Origin: Lachnospiraceae bacterium
GTDB lineage: Bacteria > Bacillota > Clostridia > Lachnospirales > Lachnospiraceae
Length of the DNA: 64,000 nucleotides
Assembly (NCBI GenBank): GCA_024399135.1
Contig: JAKSHY010000014.1
Span: 1-64,000, forward strand
Direction of reading: 5' to 3'
Shown here: in pieces, positions 45,971 to 54,537 of the stretch
How positions within the stretch are numbered: position 1 is the first letter of the stretch
How the letters are laid out: each line of letters starts with the position of its first letter
Translations under genes and position numbers: made by a program
Notes under the pieces: model-generated
What the model was told of the DNA's origin: nothing
Databases searched by the model: none
Seen by the model: the letters and a program-made list of their open reading frames with translations, nothing else

Positions 45971-46732
45971 TTAGTTCTGAGTTATGATTTTAGTTACAGT
46001 ATCGTAAATTATCTCACCGTTAAAATCTAATGGTTCTTCCATCTTTTCCAATACTATATTAATAGTAGAACCCACATCAAAAATTAATATACTGTCTTTT
46101 ACTTCATCCTGAACTAATGCAGTTATATTCTCACCGGCATCGTCCTTTATCTTAATAAAGGTGTTATTGCTATCTTCTATTATTTCCTCCAGCAATACCT
46201 CCTTTTCAACAGCCGAAACGGAAGCTCCTTTTTCTTTTACATTTTCTGCTTCTTCTTCCATAGCCTCATCTGCCACTGCTTCATTAGTCATTTCCGGTTC
46301 TGCTATTTCACTTTTTGTTGTTGCGTCATTAGTTTTGGCAGGGTTTTCGAATGCTTCTTCACATGCTGCATCTTCATCCGCCGCTTCAAAATAATTAGCC
46401 TCTGCACCATTAGCTTCATCTGCTGCCCTCATTAATCTCGCCGATTTTGGAAGTGCTGTTTTATCCATTTTCGAAGTATTGTTAATGACTGCAACCACCA
46501 CGATAACCGCACAGGCTGCTGCTACTAATACTGAACTATATTTTACTATTTTATTAAACCTTATATTATTATGATCTTTTTTTGCTCTCTTAAAATCAAC
46601 TGTGTTAATGACATTATTATCTGAATTGCTTACCGGAATAGCATCTATTCCTGCTTCGATTCTGCTCCAGAGATCTGGTATATCATTAGCAACTTGTTTT
46701 TGATATTCAGTTTTAAAATCAAGCTTCGTCAT
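45971..46732 (-). CDS. Probable anti-sigma factor, single-pass membrane protein
   Basis: The start is MTKLDFKTEYQKQVANDIPD, 10 bases after AGGAGG and inside the end of the sigma gene. A cytosolic N-terminal part of about 70 residues is followed by one membrane helix (SSVLVAAACAVIVVVAVI) and an outside region very rich in A, E and D, then a small C-terminal domain. There is no HxxxCxxC zinc site. Position after the sigma factor and topology point to an anti-sigma; the sequence itself is not of a family I recognise. Confidence 0.7.
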   Translation of the reverse strand: MTKLDFKTEYQKQVANDIPDLWSRIEAGIDAIPVSNSDNNVINTVDFKRAKKDHNNIRFNKIVKYSSVLVAAACAVIVVVAVINNTSKMDKTALPKSARLMRAADEANGAEANYFEAADEDAACEEAFENPAKTNDATTKSEIAEPEMTNEAVADEAMEEEAENVKEKGASVSAVEKEVLLEEIIEDSNNTFIKIKDDAGENITALVQDEVKDSILIFDVGSTINIVLEKMEEPLDFNGEIIYDTVTKIITQN

Positions 46733-47276
46733 AATAACCACACCTCCTTAATTTTTTAATGGCCTGTTGATACCGCCATGTTACCGTCCCCATCGGTATT
46801 CCAAGAGTCTTAGATATCTCCTGGAAGGTCATATCCGAAAGAACCTTCATATCTATTATGATTCTTTCTTTTTCATTTAATGTCTTCAATGCTTCATTAA
46901 GAGCGATATTAGTTGTAACTTCTTCCTCAGTGTTATCTTTACTTACAGGTTCAACTACTGGAATTTCGTCATCATCTTCCTTCGAAAAGCTTTCCAGAAC
47001 TTCCCTTCGATTCTTTCTTAAAAAATCAAGGGCCATATTCCTTGCTATCGTTGCAAGGTATCCTTTATGCCCATTGCCTTCCTTATATGATGCCACGCTC
47101 TGCCATAGCTTGATGAAGAATTCTGATGTAATGTCTTCAGCATCTTCTTTTCTTGATACAATACCAAGTACTATCTGATAAATATATGGAAGATACGCAT
47201 CATATATTTGTCTTAAACCTGATTTATCACCTTGAAGAATCAACTTAATCGCACTGTTAAATTGCTCTTCAGTCAA
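46719..47276 (-). CDS. ECF-type RNA polymerase sigma factor
   Basis: Region 2 (YDAYLPYIYQIVLGIVSRKE, AEDITSEFFIKLWQSV, GYLATIARNMALDFLRKNRR) and region 4 (LNEKERIIIDMKVLSDMTFQ, EISKTLGIPMGTVTWRYQQA) are complete in 185 residues. The start is TTG at 47274-47276, five bases after AAGGAG; this weak codon would keep levels low. It overlaps the anti-sigma gene. Confidence 0.9.
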   Translation of the reverse strand: MTEEQFNSAIKLILQGDKSGLRQIYDAYLPYIYQIVLGIVSRKEDAEDITSEFFIKLWQSVASYKEGNGHKGYLATIARNMALDFLRKNRREVLESFSKEDDDEIPVVEPVSKDNTEEEVTTNIALNEALKTLNEKERIIIDMKVLSDMTFQEISKTLGIPMGTVTWRYQQAIKKLRRCGYYDEA

Positions 47277-47290
47277 GGAAACTCCTTTCT

Positions 47291-47313
47291 CTGATACATT
47301 AGGTACGTATCAG
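47291..47313. promoter_or_regulatory. Inverted repeat upstream of the ECF sigma gene
   Basis: CTGATAC (47291-47297) and GTATCAG (47307-47313) are perfect arms 9 bases apart, just before the ribosome site. It may be an operator or part of a self-activated promoter; neither can be told from sequence. Confidence 0.4.
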
Positions 47314-47338
47314 CATTAATATTTTTATGGGTATTTTT

Positions 47339-47980
47339 CTAATTTCGTGAAATTATATATTTGTAAATAGGGTTGCCCATGCTCGAAAAACGTTCTTCGT
47401 ACTCAGTCATAATGTTATTTTCATTCATGACCTCATCATTATGAAGATCATAAGTAACCTCGTCTAAATTCCATTTAGCTTCCTTAACTTCATCAAGAGA
47501 AAACATGAATAAATCATGATTGTCTGTTTTAAATTCAATGATTCCATCCTTCTTCAGAAATGAATCGTATCTTTCAAGAAACTGTCTTGACTCAAGTCTT
47601 CTCTTCGCATGCCTGTCCTTAGGCCATGGATCAGAAAAGTTAAGATATATTCTATCCACCTCATCCTTTTCGAATACATCAGTTATCCACTCTGCTTCCA
47701 TTCTTATGAACTTTAAATTAGGAAGAGGTTCTTTTTCCATTTTCTGGATTGCTCTTAATAAAACACTTGAAAACTTCTCTATACCTATATAATTGATATC
47801 TGGATTGCGTCTTGCCAACTCATATATGAACTGGCCTTTTCCCATACCGACCTCAATTCTTATAGGATTGGCATTTTCGAAAATCTCTGCCCATTTTCCC
47901 TTAGCTTCTCTGAATTCATGAACTACGAACTCACTTTCTGCTATAACATCTCTTGATCCTTTAATATTTCTTAATCTCAT
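47339..47980 (-). CDS. trmB: tRNA (guanine-46-N7)-methyltransferase
   Basis: The SAM site IRIEVGMGKGQFIYELARRN, the middle NYIGIEKFSSVLLRAIQKME and the TrmB signature LNFSDPWPKDRHAKRRLESR are present in 213 residues. It methylates G46 in the tRNA variable loop. It is divergent from the D,D-carboxypeptidase gene with about 90 bases between them. Confidence 0.95.
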   Translation of the reverse strand: MRLRNIKGSRDVIAESEFVVHEFREAKGKWAEIFENANPIRIEVGMGKGQFIYELARRNPDINYIGIEKFSSVLLRAIQKMEKEPLPNLKFIRMEAEWITDVFEKDEVDRIYLNFSDPWPKDRHAKRRLESRQFLERYDSFLKKDGIIEFKTDNHDLFMFSLDEVKEAKWNLDEVTYDLHNDEVMNENNIMTEYEERFSSMGNPIYKYIISRN

Positions 47981-48070
47981 ATCAGTTAGTCTCCATATGT
48001 ATAGTTATCTCATTTTCTTTACTGTTTCGTGCTTGATTACTACAGGCGCTTTCGGTAAACTATTTATTAT

Positions 48071-49471
48071 ATGAAAAAGCAATTAATTGCTCTGGCTCTT
48101 AGCCTGAGTATTCTAACATATAATAGCATAACCAGTGTAGCAGCGCCAGAAAATAGCAATCCTATTGAGACCAATGAAATTCCTAACTGGCCTGTTGGAC
48201 CAACCATTAATTCAGAGGCTGCTTTCTTATTAGAAGCTAATACAGGTGTAGTTCTTTATTCAAAAAATATGAACAAGCACCTTTATCCTGCAAGTACCAC
48301 TAAAATAATGACCGTACTCTTAGCTTCTGAAAATTCTAAAAGGGATGATATTGTTAAATTTTCGTATGACGCAGTATTTTCTCTTGACCCTGGAAGCTCT
48401 AATATTGGTATTGACCCAGGTCAGGCCATGCCTATGGAAGAGTGTATGTATGGAATTATGGTTGGATCTGCGAATGAAGTTTCCAATGCTGTGGCAGAGC
48501 ATGTTGGCGGATCAATAGAAGGCTTCGTTGAGATGATGAATCAAAGAGCCTCTGATTTAGGTTTAAAAGATACACATTTTATGAACGCCAACGGACTTCC
48601 GAATAAGGAACACTATACTTCAGCTCATGACCTTGCTTACATTGCCAAGGAATATTTTAGTAATGAGTACATAAGTAAAATAGGTAATACTCCGAATCAT
48701 CACTTTATTGCTACATCGACTCAGCCAGATGACTTTTATATTAGAAATAAACATAAGCTTATTAATGGTGACATTAAATATGAAGGCATAAAAGGTGGAA
48801 AAACAGGTTATACCACAGAGGCTAATGAAACTCTGGTTACATGTGCTGAAAGAGATGGTATGAAATTAATCTGTGTAGTTTTAAATGCAGATTCACCGTA
48901 TCAGTTCACAGACACTGTAGATTTATTTGATTATGGATTTAACAATTTTCAGGTTTCTAATCTGTCAGCCAATGAAGTAAGATACTCTATTAAAAGTAAC
49001 AATATCTTCCCAACCAGTGTTGATATATTAGGAAACTCAAGACAGATTCTTGACCTTAATTCATCAGACTATATCATAATGCCTAAGAATATCACCTTTG
49101 ATGATGTTGAAACCAAGGTAACCTTTGATTCTTCGGATGAAAACACTGTGGCTAAAATAGAATATTCCTATCATGGTGCATATTTAGGCTATGGAACTAT
49201 TAACCGTGTTACCAAATCAAAGAATGTCTCTGCCTTCGATGCTAGTCTTTCACAGGTTGAAGAAGAAAAAAAAGTGAATGAAAATGAACCAATTTTCATA
49301 AATATTATTGATGTTGCAAATTATATTGTTATAATTGCTTTTGGACTAATACTTATAAGTTTTATTATTTCTTTCCTAATCAATTACAATCTTTTAGATA
49401 ACATTAAATCTAAAAATCGTATTAGAAAAAGAAGAAGATCTTCCAGAGGTTCTGGTAATCTAAAATTTTAG
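48071..49471 (+). CDS. D-alanyl-D-alanine carboxypeptidase, class S11
   Basis: After a signal peptide (cleavage near SVAAP) the penicillin-binding motifs are in order: S75-TTK78, S133-A-N135 and K245-T-G247. A second domain follows, then a membrane helix near residues 415-435 and a basic tail (RKRRRSSRGSG), so it is anchored at its C-terminus by a true helix. It trims the terminal D-alanine from peptidoglycan stem peptides. No good ribosome site is seen before this ATG, so expression may be weak. Confidence 0.92.
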   Translation: MKKQLIALALSLSILTYNSITSVAAPENSNPIETNEIPNWPVGPTINSEAAFLLEANTGVVLYSKNMNKHLYPASTTKIMTVLLASENSKRDDIVKFSYDAVFSLDPGSSNIGIDPGQAMPMEECMYGIMVGSANEVSNAVAEHVGGSIEGFVEMMNQRASDLGLKDTHFMNANGLPNKEHYTSAHDLAYIAKEYFSNEYISKIGNTPNHHFIATSTQPDDFYIRNKHKLINGDIKYEGIKGGKTGYTTEANETLVTCAERDGMKLICVVLNADSPYQFTDTVDLFDYGFNNFQVSNLSANEVRYSIKSNNIFPTSVDILGNSRQILDLNSSDYIIMPKNITFDDVETKVTFDSSDENTVAKIEYSYHGAYLGYGTINRVTKSKNVSAFDASLSQVEEEKKVNENEPIFINIIDVANYIVIIAFGLILISFIISFLINYNLLDNIKSKNRIRKRRRSSRGSGNLKF

Positions 49472-49517
49472 TAATAGTCAGTTATAGTCATAAAGCTAAT
49501 AATGCTTTATACTTTTT

Positions 49518-49591
49518 CGGAATGTGGCTCAGTTTGGTAGAGCACCAAGTTCGGGACTTGGGGGTCGCGCGTTCGAATCGCGTCATTCCGA
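49518..49591 (+). tRNA. tRNA-Pro (anticodon CGG)
   Basis: A complete cloverleaf: acceptor CGGAATG/CATTCCG, D arm GCTC/GAGC, anticodon stem CCAAG/CTTGG with loop TTCGGGA giving anticodon CGG, and T arm GCGCG/CGCGT with TTCGAAT. CCA is not encoded. Confidence 0.97.
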
Positions 49592-49630
49592 TTTATGTTC
49601 TATTATACAATTTTTAAAAGATGTTCATTA

Positions 49631-49656
49631 AAAAGACTGCCAGGCAGTCTTTTTTT
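49631..49656 (+). terminator. Terminator after tRNA-Pro
   Basis: AAAAGACTGC-CAG-GCAGTCTTTTTTT forms a tight hairpin with a T-run. Confidence 0.85.
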
Positions 49657-49728
49657 CATGCTTAATTTAAGTAGACTTTTAAGTGTAACCATAAATATAC
49701 ATAAAAGCTTTTAGTCTAGGAGGTTAAT

Positions 49729-50295
49729 ATGAGAAGCATAACAACATTCAATTTACAATATGCACACAGATTTTATGGATTCAAGGGAGAAGCTCAGTAT
49801 CTGCATGGGCATACAGGAACATTAACTATAGAGGTAGAGGATACCATTAATGAAGGGGTAAATATGGTCTTTCCCTGTAATGAAATTAAGAAAATAGCCT
49901 GGGATATATTAAGAAATTTTGATCATGCACTTATTCTAAGGGAAGATGATCCTTTATTACCAGCAATACTTGATGTATATGACAAGCAGGGCATTAAAAA
50001 TGGCCATCCTCAAAATTGTATGAAGGGAGAAGCATTTCATACTAAACTGGCAACTGCCTACCCTGATTGCCGTGTTGTGGTAACTAAAGAATCCATGACT
50101 GTAGAAGGCATGATTAAAATAGTATACGACCTACTGAAAGACAAAATGAATATTAGCAAGCTGACATTTACAAGTGGAGATAATGCAGCATCAGAAAGAT
50201 ACTGGGTATGCAAAAATATGGACAGGTGCCCGTTATGTGGCGTAGCACTCGATGAGAAGGGTGTCTGTCATAAATGTGGGTACAAAAAAGAATAA
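49729..50295 (+). CDS. PTPS/QueD-like protein lacking the catalytic cysteine, with zinc-ribbon tail
   Basis: The 6-pyruvoyl-tetrahydropterin synthase fold is indicated by YAHRF (zinc His13), LHGHTG (His26, His28), FDHALIL and TKESMTVEGM. The catalytic Cys that sits four residues before the HGH motif in QueD is alanine (A22) here. The usual IDFxxLK strand is VFPCNEIK. Residues about 168-185 add a CPLC/CHKC zinc ribbon not found in QueD. So a queuosine or pterin synthesis role is doubtful; it may be a pterin-binding or repurposed enzyme. AGGAGG precedes the ATG; neither a preQ riboswitch nor queC/queE neighbours are seen. Confidence 0.8.
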   Translation: MRSITTFNLQYAHRFYGFKGEAQYLHGHTGTLTIEVEDTINEGVNMVFPCNEIKKIAWDILRNFDHALILREDDPLLPAILDVYDKQGIKNGHPQNCMKGEAFHTKLATAYPDCRVVVTKESMTVEGMIKIVYDLLKDKMNISKLTFTSGDNAASERYWVCKNMDRCPLCGVALDEKGVCHKCGYKKE

Positions 50296-50337
50296 TATAT
50301 TATCTTCCATATTTATCACTGATGTTAAAATGAATAA

Positions 50338-50363
50338 ACCCCTCACATTATGTGAGGGGTCTT
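50338..50363. terminator. Bidirectional terminator
   Basis: ACCCCTCACATTATGTGAGGGGTCTTT is a near-perfect hairpin between convergent genes (PTPS-like and the lipoprotein at 50400). Confidence 0.8.
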
Positions 50364-50399
50364 TAAATATTCTTCTTTTCAAAATATGGAAGAAGTCTT

Positions 50400-51068
50400 C
50401 TATTTCTCCAACTGAATGCTGTTTACTAAATCTTCCATTGTTCCACTAACCTCATATGCAAGCTGTTCATCTGCTTCATCATAGAGATGGCTTCCTACTT
50501 CGATTTTGTAAGCACCATTTAAGTGTGGAAGAACGAAAAATGTAAGCTGGAAGGTATCATCTACCTGATACTGTAATACTTTTCCTTCAATTCCATCAAT
50601 TGTAGCAGTTGATTCGATTACATTTATATCTGTTCCCTGAAACTTTAATCCTTCATAAAGATCATCTGCAGAATACTCATCTGTGTATAATAAGTTGATA
50701 TAATTTTCTGTCTTATGTTCTGGATCTATGATGCACTGAATAGTAACTGAATTATCAAGATCATCCTCATAATCACATTTTTCGAATGCTTCTGACATGA
50801 ACGATACTTTGAATCCATCACTTGTTTCTATATCAGTGTAAACAATTTCATCGATGATGTCTTCTTCATATTCTACGTCATTCTCTGCATCTTCAATAAT
50901 AGCCTCCGAAGCTTCTTCACTGCTTTCTACAGATACCACAGCCTGACTTTCTTCTTTAACAGAAGCCTCTTCCTTGCTTGAGCTAGAAGCAGCGCTGCTG
51001 GCATCTTCACCCTTACAGCCAACTAACATTAGTGATGCTAATAGTGTAGCAAATAGTAATTTTTTCAT
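50400..51068 (-). CDS. Secreted lipoprotein of unknown function
   Basis: The signal peptide MKKLLFATLLASLMLVGC ends in a lipobox, followed by a Ser/Ala/Glu-rich linker (about 20-75) and a folded domain of about 145 residues (GFKVSFMSEAFEKCDYE, YINLLYTDEYSADDLYEGLK, QYQVDDTFQLTFFVLP). I do not recognise the domain. It is divergent from another lipoprotein gene at 51291 and has its own GGAGG site. Confidence 0.8.
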   Translation of the reverse strand: MKKLLFATLLASLMLVGCKGEDASSAASSSSKEEASVKEESQAVVSVESSEEASEAIIEDAENDVEYEEDIIDEIVYTDIETSDGFKVSFMSEAFEKCDYEDDLDNSVTIQCIIDPEHKTENYINLLYTDEYSADDLYEGLKFQGTDINVIESTATIDGIEGKVLQYQVDDTFQLTFFVLPHLNGAYKIEVGSHLYDEADEQLAYEVSGTMEDLVNSIQLEK

Positions 51069-51290
51069 TATTTTTCCTCCCTATTGTTAAATAATGATAA
51101 ACTTTAAACTAAAAATACTAGTTTTGCAATAGTTTTCACTCTTTTATACGCATCAAATAAGAAAATGGCTACTAACCTAAAATTTTTGCATTTGAAAAGC
51201 TGACTTAAAAAACTAACTAGAAACTGATTTACTGTAAAAAATAATTATATTAAAATGATGTAACAATATAATTTAACCGGAGTATATATT
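51069..51290. other. Divergent promoter region between two lipoprotein genes
   Basis: 222 AT-rich bases without a gene or a clear repeat. Promoters for both lipoproteins must lie here, but none stands out. Confidence 0.4.
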
Positions 51291-52370
51291 ATGAAAAGAA
51301 AGTTTATATTATTGTTATTAACCGCTTCTTTAGTAGTCATGTCGCTAACAGGCTGCGAAGAAAAAAAGAATATTAGACATTCGTCTTCTGAATCTTCATC
51401 TGAAAAAGAAGATAGTGGATATCCCGAAACTGAATCATCATCTTCAATATCAGATTCCTTAAAACAGGATCCAAAATATAAAGAAGAAATAGAGAAGTTT
51501 TCGAGACAATTCATAGAATACCCAGCTCTTTGTATGCTATACCCTGAATCTACAAAGCAGGATTCTTTTTCGGATCAGACCAAAATCAATTTGATTGGAC
51601 TTACCGTTGGAGAACAAGGTTATGATGATGTAAAAGTTGATTATAATGGAATATATGGTCCATATTTTAAACCATCAGATGTAGAAAAAATGGCTATGGT
51701 ATTCTTTAACGAAACAATAGATCCCGCCAGAGTAAAAACTATTGAATCATTTGGATATGACTCGATATATGCAAACGGAGTTGTTGAGCGAGCATTAATG
51801 GATAACAATGGTGGCATATATGTAGAGCTTGGAGACTGGGGGCTTGCTGGTCCACATACCGAAAATGTAGAAATATCATTCGTAGAAGATGGCTTAATCT
51901 ATACATCAAATTACATTGCTATTTATGAAGAAGACTACGAGGGTACAGGAGAATGGTTAAAGGCCTATGATCTTGGTGAATATCATTTAACTATTCGCTA
52001 TGATTTAGACAATCCTTACAAATACTGGATAACAGATTTTAGCTATAAGCGCTATGAACTGCCAACTTCAGGACCTTTCCTTCATAATCCTAATACTATA
52101 GATATTGATGAATTGTGTGACAAAATAGCAAGATATTACAATGAAAAATACTGGCCAGACGGAACTTATGTAGTGTTTTCTGAGGAAGTTGTAGAAAATG
52201 GTGATAATCTTGAATTCATAGTAAGATATCAGATGTCTGACGAAGAACAGGAAGAAAGAATAGCTAATGGAGATATTCCTCTTGCTAATGTATATACAGC
52301 TACAGTATATGTTAACAAGAAGACGAAAGAAGCCGTTAATGAATTTGGAGACAATATTACATTAAAATAA
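51291..52370 (+). CDS. Secreted lipoprotein of unknown function
   Basis: The signal peptide MKRKFILLLLTASLVVMSLTG has the lipobox LTGC and is followed by a Ser/Glu linker. The remaining 300 residues contain many aromatic and acidic residues (YDDVKVDYNGIYGPYF, YKYWITDFSYKRYELPTSGP) and a C-terminal segment ending VYVNKKTKEAVNEFGDNITL, reminiscent of small beta-rich domains in surface proteins. No family assignment is safe. It is monocistronic and ends at the terminator at 52411. Confidence 0.8.
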   Translation: MKRKFILLLLTASLVVMSLTGCEEKKNIRHSSSESSSEKEDSGYPETESSSSISDSLKQDPKYKEEIEKFSRQFIEYPALCMLYPESTKQDSFSDQTKINLIGLTVGEQGYDDVKVDYNGIYGPYFKPSDVEKMAMVFFNETIDPARVKTIESFGYDSIYANGVVERALMDNNGGIYVELGDWGLAGPHTENVEISFVEDGLIYTSNYIAIYEEDYEGTGEWLKAYDLGEYHLTIRYDLDNPYKYWITDFSYKRYELPTSGPFLHNPNTIDIDELCDKIARYYNEKYWPDGTYVVFSEEVVENGDNLEFIVRYQMSDEEQEERIANGDIPLANVYTATVYVNKKTKEAVNEFGDNITLK

Positions 52371-52410
52371 TATTCATTAGATATAGTTACTTACATCGCA
52401 AGACGCACAA

Positions 52411-52444
52411 AAAACTCGATGTCATATCACTGACACCGAGTTTT
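52411..52444. terminator. Bidirectional terminator
   Basis: AACTCGATGTC and GACACCGAGTT pair around an 8-base loop, with T and A runs on the two sides, between convergent genes. Confidence 0.8.
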
Positions 52445-52458
52445 TATTATCCCAATAA

Positions 52459-53271
52459 CTAGAAATACAACTCACATGTTGTCTGTGCGTAATGAAGGAA
52501 TGGATTTCTTGAAGGATCTCCAAAGTTCCTCACCATCGTATCATAAGTGTACTGCTTATATTTTCCAGGAAGCTGACTATAAGTCTTAGCGAATCTTGCA
52601 TGAGAATTCTTCTTTCCCTTACATATACTGCACTCGATATTAGGATCGAATACATATTCAGCTGTTCCTGTATTTATTACACACCATTCATGATTAGTAT
52701 ATCCTGTAGGATTCTTCTGTTTAGAACATGAGCATACACCTCTTACACAATATGCGTTGAATCCAAGCTGACGTGCTACTGCCATATATGCTCCTGAGAA
52801 GTTATAACAGTCACCCTGACCTGTAAGCAAAAATCCTACAGCATCTGTAACATCCTGGCTTGTATTTCCACTACTCCAAAAACCAGGAAGACTATTAATG
52901 TAATATCCATAATAATCTCTTGCGTAGTAATCTCTTACACCCTGTTCAGCCATAACATCATAGCAGGCAACCAGTTTCTGATAATTATTCATTCCTGGTG
53001 TAGTATATGCATTAATGAAGTCCCTTGCGACCATATCAAGGCATGTGTTTCCTGTAGTAATAGGAGCACCAACGAAATTTTCTGCGAATCCCTTAAATCC
53101 AGCGGCTGTTGACTTAGACTTCTTGCCGTTATTTTGCTGCTTGGCAAGTGCCTCATAGTATTGCTGCAATAATTCTTCCTGAGTAGGCTCAGCGTATGTA
53201 GTGAAAGCAAATCCTGTGAACATTACAGCTGCGAGCATAATACTCATCATTTTTTTAAACAGTGTTTTCAT
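52459..53271 (-). CDS. Secreted transglutaminase-like protein
   Basis: The start MKTLFKKMMSIMLAAVMFTG is chosen for its signal peptide (cleavage near TYAEP); the open frame extends to 53325 without sense. The catalytic Cys is in GQGDCYNFSGAYMAVARQLG, the His in YTNHEWCVIN and the Asp in YVFDPNIEC, the normal Cys-His-Asp order of transglutaminase-like proteases. A CSCSK and CSICKGKK cysteine set may form disulfides or bind metal. It probably acts on wall or extracellular proteins. Confidence 0.85.
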   Translation of the reverse strand: MKTLFKKMMSIMLAAVMFTGFAFTTYAEPTQEELLQQYYEALAKQQNNGKKSKSTAAGFKGFAENFVGAPITTGNTCLDMVARDFINAYTTPGMNNYQKLVACYDVMAEQGVRDYYARDYYGYYINSLPGFWSSGNTSQDVTDAVGFLLTGQGDCYNFSGAYMAVARQLGFNAYCVRGVCSCSKQKNPTGYTNHEWCVINTGTAEYVFDPNIECSICKGKKNSHARFAKTYSQLPGKYKQYTYDTMVRNFGDPSRNPFLHYAQTTCELYF

Positions 53272-53337
53272 CAATTCCCATCTCCCTCTCTTTCGTACAA
53301 ATATATAACTTTCAACAAATGACAACCCGTATCATCC

Positions 53338-53814
53338 TTAAACAATATCAGCGCTAGTATAGTCAAATGCCTTCGCCATATCTTCTACCTTCATATGAAC
53401 CTGACATCCAACCTTTCCACCTGAAAACATAATTTCTGATCCGTTATTAACAGATTCATCAACTATCGTTTTAAATACCTTTTTCATTCCAATAGGTGAA
53501 CATCCTCCATGAATATAGCCTGTTAATGGAAGAAGCTCTTTCGCCTTAATCATTTCGATATTTTTTTCACCAACAGCTGCTGCCGCTTTCTTAAGATTAA
53601 GCTCCTTCTCAACCGGAACAACGAATACATAATTCGTTTTAGAAGCAGAAACCGTCACTAAAGTTTTAAAAACCCTGTTGGGATCCTCACCCAGCATATT
53701 TGCTATCTCTACACCTGTCAGCGTACCGTCTGGCTCATAAAAATGTGCCTCATAAGGAATTTTCTTCTGGTCAAGAACTCGCATCACATTTGTTTTATTA
53801 TTCTTGTTTCCCAT
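53338..53814 (-). CDS. ybaK: YbaK-type Cys-tRNA(Pro)/aminoacyl-tRNA deacylase
   Basis: The 158-residue protein matches YbaK: RVFKTLVTVSASKTNYVFVV with the K catalytic region, LTGYIHGGCSPIGMKKVFKT with the GGxSPxG loop (here GCSPIG), and SGGKVGCQVHMKVEDM. YbaK clears Cys from tRNA-Pro misloaded by prolyl-tRNA synthetase. It lies 66 bases upstream of the transglutaminase-like gene on the same strand. Confidence 0.92.
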   Translation of the reverse strand: MGNKNNKTNVMRVLDQKKIPYEAHFYEPDGTLTGVEIANMLGEDPNRVFKTLVTVSASKTNYVFVVPVEKELNLKKAAAAVGEKNIEMIKAKELLPLTGYIHGGCSPIGMKKVFKTIVDESVNNGSEIMFSGGKVGCQVHMKVEDMAKAFDYTSADIV

Positions 53815-53880
53815 AACCTATATTTTCGTCCTATTATTATTCTAAATTATGTTTCTAATTATGAATTACTTTATTTAAAA

Positions 53881-54531
53881 TCACAATTTTTCATCATAAT
53901 CATATTCATCTGTCTGGAACACACTTGAATATAAGATACCACTATGAATAGTTGGAGTTATTCCCTTTCTTCTGAAGAGCTCTGACACATTAACGAACTC
54001 ATAACCATCTTCTAAAAGCTTAGGAATAATAGTATCAAGTGCTTCAACTGTAGCATCATTATCCTCAAAATCATGAAGCAGAATAATATCTCCATCCTTT
54101 ACAGCTTCTAAAACAAGTCTTACTCTTTCCTCGGCTGGAACTTCTTTTTCCCAGTCTCTTCCGTTCTCGCCACGTATGAATGGAAGATCAATATTATCAA
54201 CCATAGTCCTGTTAACAATTATATATGGTGGACGGAAAAATTCTGGCGCCCTTCCAGTAATTTCTGTTATTTTCTTAGTCGTATATGCAATTTCTGATTT
54301 AATCTCTTCAGGCGTTAATGTATTCATCTCAGAATGTGTTTTTGAATGATTCTCAATCTCACATCCCATACTAACAGCTCTTTTCACTGATTTTTCAGAC
54401 TCAGAATTGATATTGTCACCTATTAAGAAAAATGTTCCAACAACATTATACTTTTCCAGCTTATCCAATACTTCCATTGTGGTAGTAGTATTAGGACCAT
54501 CATCAAATGTTAATGCCACAATTTTACTCAT
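53881..54531 (-). CDS. Polysaccharide deacetylase (NodB domain)
   Basis: MSKIVALTFDDGPNTTTT carries NodB motif 1, NHSKTHSEM the metal-binding H-x3-H motif 2, FFRPPY motif 3 and DIILLHDF the late His. The enzyme removes N- or O-acetyl groups from sugar polymers. It has no signal peptide, unusual for wall-acting members, so it could work on cytosolic precursors. It starts 6 bases after the DMT transporter. Confidence 0.9.
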   Translation of the reverse strand: MSKIVALTFDDGPNTTTTMEVLDKLEKYNVVGTFFLIGDNINSESEKSVKRAVSMGCEIENHSKTHSEMNTLTPEEIKSEIAYTTKKITEITGRAPEFFRPPYIIVNRTMVDNIDLPFIRGENGRDWEKEVPAEERVRLVLEAVKDGDIILLHDFEDNDATVEALDTIIPKLLEDGYEFVNVSELFRRKGITPTIHSGILYSSVFQTDEYDYDEKL

Positions 54532-54537
54532 AACTAA

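Noticed and set aside
49592-49728. preQ1 or similar riboswitch ahead of the PTPS-like gene
   Set aside because: Only the tRNA terminator hairpin is seen; there is no aptamer-like pattern and no queuosine genes nearby.
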